NCBI GenBank assembly: GCA_963785425.1
Contig: CAWAVG010000004.1
Span: 868,001 to 932,000, forward strand
DNA from: RYN-133 sp963785425
Lineage (GTDB): Bacteria > Actinomycetota > Actinomycetes > Mycobacteriales > Jatrophihabitantaceae
Direction: 5' to 3'
Length of the DNA stretch: 64,000 nt
Of the stretch, positions 1 to 6,720 are shown in pieces. The position numbers and the translations under genes were made by a program. Position 1 is the first letter of the stretch; each line of letters opens with the position of its first letter. Below the pieces are notes generated by a model, which saw only the letters and a list, made by a program, of their open reading frames with translations, ran no database searches and was not told the origin of the DNA.

Positions 1-128
1 TCGGGTTCGCCGGCGCCGAACCCGATCACCGGACGGCCGGCGGCCTTGAGCGCCTTGGCCTTGGCGTCGACGGCGAGGGTCGCGGATTCGGCGATGGCGG
101 CGATGCGGTCGGAGATGCGGGCACCCAT
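1..128 (-). CDS. PLP-dependent aminotransferase, N-terminal fragment
   Basis: Reading the minus strand from an ATG at 128 gives MGARISDRIAAIAESATLAV followed by DAKAKALKAAGRPVIGFGAG and EP, running off the window edge. The sequence pattern ISxRxxxIxxSxTLAVDAKAKALKAxGxPVIGFGAGEPD is the typical amino terminus of actinobacterial class I aspartate-type aminotransferases, which use pyridoxal phosphate to move amino groups between amino acids and 2-oxo acids. A divergent aminotransferase next to secE is common in actinobacteria. Only about 42 residues are visible, so substrate specificity cannot be judged. Confidence 0.8.
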   Translation of the reverse strand, partial: MGARISDRIAAIAESATLAVDAKAKALKAAGRPVIGFGAGEP

Positions 129-170
129 GCTTCTATCGTCCCAGACCGTCCCGAGAGCGTTTACCACCCA

Positions 171-280
171 TTTCCCCGCTGGTGCTCGGTCGCGGCCTCG
201 GTCCGGTCACGGCGGGAAATCCCGAGCCTTTCCCCGCCGGTGCTCGTTTCGCGTCGTCCGTCCGGTCACCAGCGGGGAAA
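171..280. repeat. tandem pair of inverted-repeat units upstream of tRNA-Trp
   Basis: The 14-mer TTTCCCCGCTGGTG at 171-184 has an exact inverse copy at 267-280. A near-identical direct copy of the left arm (TTTCCCCGCCGGTGCTCG) lies at 229-246, and GTCCGGTCAC occurs at both 201 and 260. The region is therefore two imperfect copies of a unit of about 50-60 bp, each able to fold on itself, filling the gap between the divergent aminotransferase and the secE operon promoter. Confidence 0.6.
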
Positions 281-300
281 CCGAACGAGCCGAGCGCAAC

Positions 301-330
301 TTGGAGGACGGGTGCCGGTCCCCGTAGACT
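301..330 (+). promoter_or_regulatory. probable promoter of the tRNA-Trp/secE/nusG unit
   Basis: TTGGAG at 301-306 and TAGACT at 325-330 are separated by 18 bp, matching primary-sigma -35 and -10 elements. The -10 has the same TAGACT sequence as the rpoB promoter candidate at 28137. The position, about 75 bp before the tRNA, suits a promoter serving the tRNA and the secE-nusG genes behind it. Confidence 0.5.
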
Positions 331-405
331 GGCGGCTCGGGTCAGAACTTGGCTCTGCGCAAGCATGCCGTTCGGCATGTGGGCAATGGGACGGATCGGA
401 CTCAC

Positions 406-478
406 AGGGGCGTGGCTCAATTGGTAGAGCACCGGTCTCCAAAACCGGCGGTTGCAGGTTCGAGTCCTGTCGCCCCTG
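406..478 (+). tRNA. tRNA-Trp (CCA anticodon)
   Basis: A complete cloverleaf can be drawn. The acceptor stem AGGGGCG (406-412) pairs with CGCCCCT (471-477), with G478 as discriminator. The D stem is GCTC/GAGC, the anticodon stem is CCGGT/ACCGG with loop CTCCAAA and anticodon CCA at 439-441, and the T arm GCAGG-TTCGAGT-CCTGT has one G-T pair. No CCA tail is encoded. A tRNA-Trp in front of secE is a familiar actinobacterial arrangement. Confidence 0.97.
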
Positions 479-541
479 CGCAGCACTGAGAGAGCAGCAC
501 CCGACAGCAAGCACAGCACGGCCGATGATGGAGGAGCACTC

Positions 542-775
542 GTGACGACGACACGCACGGAGTCCGCCAGCCCCCGCCCGACGGGTGGACGCGGTGGCAA
601 GCCGACGCGGTTCGTCCGCGAGAGCATCTCCGAACTGCGCAAGGTGCTGTGGCCCTCGCGTCACGAGCTGGTGACCTACTCGATCGTCGTGATCATCTTC
701 GTGGTGATCATGGTCGCGATCGTGGCAGGCCTGGACATCGGGTTCGCGAAGCTGGTGCTGCTGGTGTTCGGCTGA
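542..775 (+). CDS. secE: preprotein translocase subunit SecE
   Basis: SecE is the small essential subunit that clamps SecY in the plasma-membrane protein channel. The 77-residue product starts at GTG 542 behind a GGAGGAGC ribosome site. It has a Ser/Arg/Gly-rich cytoplasmic leader, the conserved amphipathic stretch FVRESISELRKVLWPSRHEL and one hydrophobic membrane helix (YSIVVIIFVVIMVAIVAGL). Single-helix SecE of this length is normal outside the enterobacteria. nusG follows 57 bp later. The reading frame is intact, unlike nusG. Confidence 0.95.
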   Translation: MTTTRTESASPRPTGGRGGKPTRFVRESISELRKVLWPSRHELVTYSIVVIIFVVIMVAIVAGLDIGFAKLVLLVFG

Positions 776-832
776 TCCACTGCCGGTCGTCAGACCACCG
801 GGTCAGCACCGCTAGGTAACGAGAGAAGGAAC

Positions 833-1767
833 GTGTCCGAGTACCCAGAGTACGAAGATTCGCGCGCGCCCGAGGACGGCGCGGCCCCCGAGCCGGAGGC
901 CGAGCACGTGCGCAGCGAGTCCGAGGAGTCGGCCGAGGACGGCCCGACCGATTACGCGTCCGCCGCGCGCCTGCTGGGCGCCGACGAGAACGACGAGGTC
1001 ACCACCACGTCGGCGACACCGCCGACTCCGACGTCGCCGAACTCGGCGAGCCCGCGAACGACGACGACGCTGCCGAGACGGCCGAGGCGAGCGCCACGGC
1101 CGAGGCCGGCGTCGAGGAGGTCGTCGACGGAGGAGGGTGAGGCGACGAGGACGAGGACCCGGTCGAGGCGCTGCGCCGCGAGCTGCGCACGGCCTTCGGC
1201 GACTGGTACGTCGTGCACTCCTACGCCGGCTACGAGAACAAGGTGAAGACCAACCTCGAGAGCCGCATCTCCTCCCTCGACATGGAGGACTACATCTTCC
1301 AGGTCGAGGTGCCGACCGAGGACGTCGTCGAGATCAAGAACGGCAAGCGCCAGCAGGTGCAGCGCAAGATCTACCCGGGCTACATCCTCGTGCGCATGGA
1401 CCTCACGGACGAGTCGTGGGGCGCCGTGCGCAACACGCCAGGGGTCACCGGCTTCGTCGGCGCCACCTCGCGTCCGTCGCCGTTGACGCTGGACGAGGTC
1501 GTCAACATCCTCGCCCCGGCCACGCAGAAGGCGGCCGCGGTCGCCGCCGGCGGCAAGAGCAGCGGCGGGGCCACCGCCAACAAGGCGCCGGTCACCGTCG
1601 AGTACACGGTCGGCGAGTCGGTCACGGTCATGGACGGGCCGTTCGCCACCCTGCCCGCGACGATCAGCGAGATCGACGCCGTCCACCAGAAGTTGCACGT
1701 GCTCGTGTCGATCTTCGGCCGCGAGACGCCCGTCGAGCTGGCGTTCAGCCAGGTCGCGAAGATCTGA
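833..1767 (+). CDS. nusG: transcription antitermination protein NusG (frameshifted as given)
   Basis: NusG binds RNA polymerase and affects pausing, termination and coupling to ribosomes. The start is GTG 833 after GAGAGAAGGA. The N-terminal part is a long acidic tail, common in actinobacterial NusG. The NGN domain begins near 1201 (DWYVVHSYAGYENKVKTNLE), and the KOW domain ends the protein (VTVMDGPFATLPATISEID to FSQVAKI, stop at 1767). The tail does not read through: the frame changes near 991-1008, and the second frame meets TGA at 1138-1140 before continuing as GDEDEDPVEALRRELRTAFG. Both lesions lie in the low-complexity acidic region. Because NusG is essential in studied bacteria and no second copy is visible, sequence error is more likely than gene loss. 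Confidence 0.9.
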
Positions 1768-1784
1768 GAAGAGAAGAGAAAGCA

Positions 1785-2216
1785 ATGCCTCCGAAGAAGA
1801 AGCTCGCCGCGGTCATCAAGCTGCAGATCCAGGCCGGCGCAGCCAACCCGGCGCCGCCCGTCGGCCCGGCGCTGGGCCAGCACGGCGTCAACATCATGGA
1901 GTTCTGCAAGGCCTACAACGCGGCCACCGAGAGCCAGCGCGGCCAGATCGTGCCGGTCGAGATCTCGGTCTACGAAGACCGCTCGTTCACCTTCGTCACC
2001 AAGACGCCGCCTGCTGCGCGGCTGCTGCTCAAGGCGGCCGGCGTCGAGAAGGGCAGCGGCGAGCCGCACAAGACGAAGGTCGCCAAGGTGACCATGGACC
2101 AGGTGCGCGAGATCGCCCAGACGAAGATGGAAGACCTCAACGCCAACGACATCGACCAGGCGGCGAAGATCATCGCCGGCACCGCCCGCTCGATGGGCAT
2201 CACCGTCGAAGGCTGA
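1785..2216 (+). CDS. rplK: 50S ribosomal protein L11
   Basis: L11 forms the GTPase-associated centre with 23S rRNA and L10/L12. The product is 143 residues, the usual length, starting [20 protein letters not shown] with the N-terminal proline-rich segment ([20 protein letters not shown]) that thiopeptides contact in the L11-rRNA cleft, and ending [12 protein letters not shown]. The ATG at 1785 follows a purine-rich GAGAAGAGAAAG. The frame is intact. It lies 17 bp after nusG and 117 bp before rplA. Confidence 0.97.
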
Positions 2217-2239
2217 GTCCCCCGTCGCAAGTTGCACCT

Positions 2240-2260
2240 GTGTCGCGGACACCGCGACAC
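2240..2260 (+). promoter_or_regulatory. hairpin in the rplK-rplA gap
   Basis: GTGTCGCGG (2240-2248), a three-base loop, and CCGCGACAC (2252-2260) form a perfect 9-bp stem in the 117-bp gap between rplK and rplA. It has no T-tract, so it is more likely an mRNA structure (processing, stability or L1 autoregulation) than a terminator. L1 represses its own operon in several bacteria. The link to this hairpin is inference. Confidence 0.4.
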
Positions 2261-2333
2261 ACGGACGACTCGGAAGCCGCAAGCGTGGGAGGGCTCGACC
2301 CGTCCGCCTGACCACTAGAGAGAGAGAACGCAC

Positions 2334-3058
2334 ATGACCCAGCGCAGCAAGGCCTACCGCAAGGCGGCCGAGCTCCTCGAGGCGGACAAGATCTACACCC
2401 CGCTCGAGGCGGTCGACGATCGCCAAGGAAGCCTACCCCACCAAGTTCGACGGGACGGTCGAGGTCGCGATGCGCCTCGGCGTCGACCCGCGCAAGGCCG
2501 ACCAGATGGTCCGCGGCACGGTCAGCCTGCCGCACGGCACCGGCAAGACCGTGCGCGTGATCGTGTTCGCGACCGGCGACAAGGCCGAAGAGGCCCGCGC
2601 CGCCGGCGCCGACAAGGTCGGCAGCGACGACCTCATCCAGGAGATCACCGACGGCTACCTCGACTTCGACGCCGCGATCGCGACGCCGGACCAGATGGCC
2701 AAGGTCGGCCGGATCGCCCGCGTGCTCGGCCCGCGCGGCCTGATGCCCAACCCGAAGACGGGCACCGTGACCCCGGACGTCGCGAAGGCCGTGACCGACA
2801 TCAAGGGCGGCAAGATCAGCTTCCGCGTCGACAAGCAGTCCAACCTGCACATGATCATCGGCAAGGCGTCGTTCAGCGCGCAGCAGCTCGTCGAGAACTA
2901 CGCCGCGGCGCTGGACGAGATCCTGCGGTCGAAGCCGTCCGCCGCGAAGGGCCGGTACCTGCGCAAGGTCACGTTCGCGACGACGATGGGCCCGGGCATC
3001 CCGGTCGACCCGAACCGCACCCGCAGCCTGCTCGAGGACGCGCCGCGTACGCGCCTGA
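2334..3058 (+). CDS. rplA: 50S ribosomal protein L1 (frameshifted as given)
   Basis: L1 forms the mobile L1 stalk by the ribosomal E site and can repress its own operon. The start is ATG 2334 (MTQRSKAYRKAAELLEADKI). The frame breaks at about 2412-2416: removing one base (GTCGACGATC to GTCACGATC) restores LEAVTIAKEAYPTKFDGTVE and then a complete L1 body with GPRGLMPNPKTGTVT and the C-terminal TMGPGIPVDPNRTRS. Another one-base shift near 3045 is needed to reach the TGA at 3056-3058; without it the frame runs on through the terminator. The corrected length of about 240 residues is normal. The lesions are best explained as sequence errors. Confidence 0.9.
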
Positions 3059-3077
3059 CCCGACGGCCAGCACGACG

Positions 3078-3120
3078 CGAACGGCCCGGCGACCTCCCAC
3101 CCCGGTCGCCGGGCCGTTCG
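3078..3120. terminator. strong terminator between rplA and the convergent HopA1-family gene
   Basis: CGAACGGCCCGGCGACC (3078-3094) and GGTCGCCGGGCCGTTCG (3104-3120) form a perfect 17-bp stem with a 9-base loop. There is no long T-tract, as is usual in actinobacteria. It sits 20 bp after rplA and just before the minus-strand gene ends, so it can serve both convergent units. The 13-mer CCGTTCGCTGTCT at its right side (3114-3126) recurs at the rplL terminator. Confidence 0.85.
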
Positions 3121-3126
3121 CTGTCT

Positions 3127-3880
3127 GCGGGCCCTGCCGTGCGAGGGACTCGATCCGGTACGGCGTGGACGGGTCGACGCCGTGCGAGGCGAACACCTCC
3201 GCGATCGCGTCGAGGCTCGGCGGCGCGGCCGCGGCCGCGCCGCGAGTGCGAGCGCGAGCAGATGGCAGCGGTGCTCGCCGAAGGTCATCCCGTTGTCGGG
3301 GTACTGCGCGACGGCGATGCCCGGGTGCAGCGGCAGGCACAGCGGCGGCGTGTCGGTGCGCAGCAGCGGTCGAGTCCGCGACGACGTGCGGCGTCAGCAC
3401 CGACAGGCGCGCCAGGTGCAGCACCGCCGCGCCGCTGCGCGCGAGCGTGCGCGGATCGGTCGGGCACGCCAGCACATAGGGGACGATCCGCAGCCGCGCG
3501 GTCAGCGGCGCCGACCAGATCGGCCAGCCGATCCGGCGCGCGGCGAGAGCAGTACGCGCGCGTCGCACGTGGCGCGGGCGCCACGGCGTGTTCCACGTGC
3601 GCCACCAGCCGTCGCGCGCCGATCACGTCGTGCCGGTCGAGCACGTCGCACGCCGTCGATGCGGATGACGCGACGCGCGGCGGCGTGCGCCTCGCGGTAG
3701 GCGCCGGCCAGCGGACCCGGCGGCGCGGGCTCGCCGGCCACGGCTGCCGGAGAACCACCGGTCGTAGAGCTCTGCGGCGAGCGTCGTCCGGGCGCCGCGG
3801 CCGGCGCGGTCGCGAGCGCGACGGCGTGCCAGCAACTGCGGCGCGCCCAGCCGGGCCAGCGATCGTGTCGTCACACGCAT
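3127..3880 (-). pseudogene. HopA1-family protein (heavily frameshifted as given)
   Basis: Pieces of one protein appear in alternating minus-strand frames. Starting at ATG 3880: MRVTTRSLARLGAPQLLARR and TLAAELYDRWFSG, then AYREAHAAARRVIRIDGVR, then PYVLACPTDPRTLARSGAAV-LHL, then the block TPPLCLPLHPGIAVAQYPDN-G-MTFGEHRCHLLALALA (3250-3350), and finally SLDAIAEVFASHGVDPSTPY-RIES near 3140. The order xRxxAAVLxL, then PPLxxPLxPGIAxAxxPxxG, then FGxHRCxLxA matches the HopA1 family (named after a Pseudomonas type III effector) as found in actinobacteria, where its role is unknown and no type III secretion is implied. It is transcribed away from the S8 protease. At least five frame changes are needed and no clean stop codon is visible, so the 3' end is approximate. 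Confidence 0.55.
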
Positions 3881-4037
3881 CAAGAGCCGCGCCCGGACGG
3901 TCCAGATACCTGCGTGCCGGAATCGTCCGGATGTATCAGCCGGTCGCTGGGCGCTCTTGATACGGTGAACGCGCGTCCGCGGGCCGCGTACGCCATCGGC
4001 GCCGGACCACCGGAGAGGCACTGCGATCGCACGGTTC
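3881..4037. promoter_or_regulatory. divergent intergenic region between the HopA1-like and S8 genes
   Basis: This 157-bp gap must hold the promoters of two divergent genes. Visible symmetry: GTATCA at 3933-3938 with its inverse TGATAC at 3958-3963, and ATCAAGAG at 3879-3886 with the inverse CTCTTGAT at 3954-3961. The nested inverted repeats could be an operator shared by both units, perhaps recognised by the cluster's own sigma factor. No convincing -35/-10 pair was found. Confidence 0.3.
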
Positions 4038-5594
4038 ATGGGCGAGTCGACTGGCCACTCACGCCGCGCGTCCGCCAAGCTCGGCCCGTTGCCGCAGCCG
4101 AGCCCTGCTCGATCCGCCTCCGGACTGCTGCTACCGCTACGACGCCCGGGTGCTCGACCCGACCGACCGCGATCGCGCTGCCGGGCAGCCCCGGCTGCGC
4201 ACGACGGTCTACATCGCCGACCGGCTGCTGGTCCTCGGCGCCGGCGCCGACGCGACAGCGCGCTCGCGCGGCCGCGGCCAAGCCGGCGTGCGCCTCGTCC
4301 CCGACGAGCCGCTGCGCGCGGGCCGTGCGGACGCTCCGTCGTCGCGGACGAGGTCGGCCTGCCCGCTGCGCTACCGCCTCGTTGCTCGCGCCCAGGACGG
4401 CCGTGGCAGCCCCCCGACGCGTGGACGTCGTGCAGACCTACCGGCGGGATCGCGGCCGCGCGACTCGGCCGCGCACATCGGTCACGCTCGATCACCTGAT
4501 GATGGCGCGCCGGACTGGCACTCGCCGTGCTGGCACCCGATGGTCACGGCAGCCCGATGGTCAACGGGTCGCCCGATCGGTCACGGCTGCCGCGTCGGCC
4601 GAGTACGTGAGGCCGGGCAGCGGCGGACGCCAGCCGGTCCTGCCAGGACGCCCGCGCCACCGCACGACGAGCCCTTCGCCGGCGCCGTCCGGTCGTCGCC
4701 GTGCTCGACACCGGCGTCGCACCACGTCGGGCTCCCGTGGCTATCTCGCCCGCGACTGGTCGTCGGCGACCAGCATCGGGCTCCCGACCCGGACCGACCG
4801 GAGTACACCGGCGTCACGACGACCCGTACCAGGGCGTGCTCGACACCGACGCCGGCCACGGCACGTTCATCGCCGGGCTCATCCGGCAGAAGTGCCCCGA
4901 CGCCGACATGCTCGTCGGTGCGCGGTGATGGGCGGCGACGGCATGGTCGCCCGAGAGCGACCTGCTCGACGCGCTGCACGCTGCTCGCCATCCGCCAGAA
5001 GCATGCCGATCGACAACGGTCCCGACGCCGACCTGATCGACGTCGTGTCGCTGTCGCTGGGCTACTACCACGAGTCGCCGCAGGACGTGAGCTTCGACTC
5101 CGCCTGCTCGACCCGATCGACGGCTCGGCCGACTGGGCGTGGCGCCGTCGTGGTCGGCCGGCAACGACTCGACCGACCGACCGATGTACCCGGCGGCCTT
5201 CACGCCGTGGCCCGGCGGTCCGGTCACCGAACCCGATCGCGAGGTGCGTGCCGGTCGTCAGCGTCGGCGCGCTGAACCCGAACGGCACGGTGGCGATGTT
5301 CAGCAACGCCGGCGCCGTGGGTCGAGTGCCACCGGCCCGGCGCGGCGGTCGTCAGCACGTTCCCGCGCATCAACGGCTCGGGGCAGCCGCGCGTCGACGT
5401 GTCGTCCCGGACGAGGGCTGCGCGCGAGACGATCGACCCGGACGACTTCCGTGGCGGTTTCGCGATCTGGAGCGGCACGTCGTTCGCCGGCGCCGGTCCT
5501 CGCCGGCGAGATCGCGCAGCGCCTGCGCCAGACGGCACTGCGACGCGTCGACGCCGCGTCGACGCTGCGTCGAGCGCGGCTGGGCCGCGCGTGA
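4038..5594 (+). pseudogene. S8 (subtilisin-like) serine peptidase (heavily frameshifted as given)
   Basis: The catalytic triad of a subtilase can be read in successive frames in the right order: VAVLDTGV with Asp at 4707-4709, DTDAGHGTFIAGLIRQKCPD with His at 4857-4859, the oxyanion-hole segment SAGNDSTDRPMYPAAF near 5155-5205, and GGFAIWSGTSFAG with Ser at 5480-5482, followed by VLAGEIAQRLRQTAL and a stop at 5594. An upstream domain of about 200 residues (YRYDARVLDPTDRD, TTVYIADRLLVLG, VRLVPDEPL) resembles no family I can name. No signal peptide is apparent, which suggests a cytoplasmic protease. The frame changes roughly every 100 bp although all key residues survive. The start at ATG 4038 is tentative. 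It leads a plus-strand set with a sigma factor and a CHAT protease. Confidence 0.7.
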
Positions 5595-5621
5595 CGCGCC
5601 GCAACGTCGGGAGATGCAGCC

Positions 5622-6211
5622 GTGATCGGCGCCGAGTCCGGGCCGGAGACGCTCGCGTCGCGGGCGGCGCGCGCTGTTCCGCGCGCTTCCGCGCCGGCGA
5701 CGAGGCCGGCGATGGCCGAGCTCGTCGCGCTGCTGACGCCGATCCTCTGGCACACGGTGCGGGCGCAGCGGCTCGACCGCGAGAGCGCCGAGGACGTCGT
5801 CCAGACGACCTGGCTGGCGCTGGTCCGCAGCGCCGACTCGATCGCCGACCCGCAGGCGGTGCTGCAGTGGCTGATCGTGACCGCGCAGCGCGAGTCGTGG
5901 CGCGTCGTCAAGCGCGCCGACCGCGTCGAGCCGAAGGACTTCGACGACGACGACTGGTCGTCGCCCCGCGCGACCTGCCCGAGGAGCGCGTGCTGCGCAC
6001 CGACAGCGACAGCCGGCTCTGGCAGCACATCGCGCAGTTGCCCGAGCGCTGCCAGGCGCTGCTGCGGGTGATCGCCTTCGCCGATCGACCCGACTACGCA
6101 GCCGTGGCCAAGGCACTCGGCATGCCGGTCGGCAGCATCGGCCCGACCCGCGGCCGGTGCCTGGCCAAGCTGCGCCACCTACTCGCCACCGACCCCGCAT
6201 GGGAGCACTGA
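5622..6211 (+). pseudogene. ECF-type RNA polymerase sigma factor (frameshifted as given)
   Basis: Region 2 is clear: MAELVALLTPILWHTVRAQR, then LDRESAEDVVQTTWLALVRS and LQWLIVTAQRESWRVVKRAD. Region 4 follows in another frame: LPERCQALLRVIAFADRPDY, AAVAKALGMPVGSIGPTRGR and CLAKLRHLL, ending DPAWEH. The GSIGPTRGRCLAKLRH helix is typical of ECF-like sigma factors. The frame breaks near 5965, and compensating one-base insertions are suspected around 5665-5715, where ALFRAFRAGDEAAMAEL can be restored. The start is GTG 5622, 27 bp after the protease stop, and the stop overlaps the next ATG (TGATG, 6209-6213). No anti-sigma factor is evident next to it. It presumably directs transcription of this cluster. 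Confidence 0.75.
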
Positions 6212-6707
6212 TGACCCCCCGAGCCCGTCGCTCGACGAGCTCGCCGCCGGCGAGATCGACGACGACGACATCGCACCTCGCCGCGCATGCGCGCCGTGTA
6301 CGACGCCGCTCGACCCGGTTCCGCCCGGTCTGGTCGACCGGATCCAGTTCGGCATCACCCTCGACGCGCTGCACGCCGAGATCGCCGAGCTGCAACGCAC
6401 GGGCGAGCTGGTCGGCGTGCGCGCGGACGGTGCGACCGAGGCGCAGACGATCACGTTCACCAGTTCGAACCTGACGACGATGGTGACGATCACGCCGTGC
6501 CGGCCCGACCAGCGTCCGCATCGACGGCTGGGTCGCGCCCGGGGCGGGGCGTCGACGTCGAGCTGCGCATCGGCGACGGACGCTCGCGCACGACCGCCGA
6601 CGACGACGGCCGGTTCGTGTTCGAGGACGTGCCGCACGGCCTGGCCCGGTTCGTCCTCCGGCCGCCCGGACGAGCAGCCCGTCGTGACGCCGTCGATCGA
6701 GCTCTGA
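6211..6707 (+). pseudogene. small protein with carboxypeptidase-regulatory-like domain (frameshifted as given)
   Basis: It is translationally coupled to the sigma factor (ATG at 6211 within TGATG). Corrected pieces read SLDELAAGEIDDDDIA, DALDPVPPGLVDRIQFGITL, DALHAEIAELQR, TITFTSSNLTTMVTIT, then a beta-rich end GVDVELRIGDGRSRTTADDD-GRFVFEDVPHGLARFVLRPP and VVTPSIEL with stop at 6707. The (V/T)DxxGRFxFxxVPxGxxRxxL pattern is the carboxypeptidase-regulatory-like (Ig-like) fold. The DxLDPVPPGLVDRIQF segment resembles small proteins that accompany ECF sigma factors and CHAT proteins in actinobacteria. The function is unknown; it could be a sigma-factor partner, as no other candidate lies nearby. 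Roughly 150-165 residues after correction. Confidence 0.6.
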
Positions 6708-6720
6708 CGTCAGCGGCATC

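Noticed and set aside
991..1140. programmed frameshifting in nusG
   Set aside because: No slippery heptamer or downstream pseudoknot was seen, more than one change is needed, and neighbouring genes are broken in the same way.
3127..3880. type III secretion effector locus
   Set aside because: HopA1 is only the family name; no secretion apparatus or chaperone gene is present, and actinobacteria carry family members without type III secretion.
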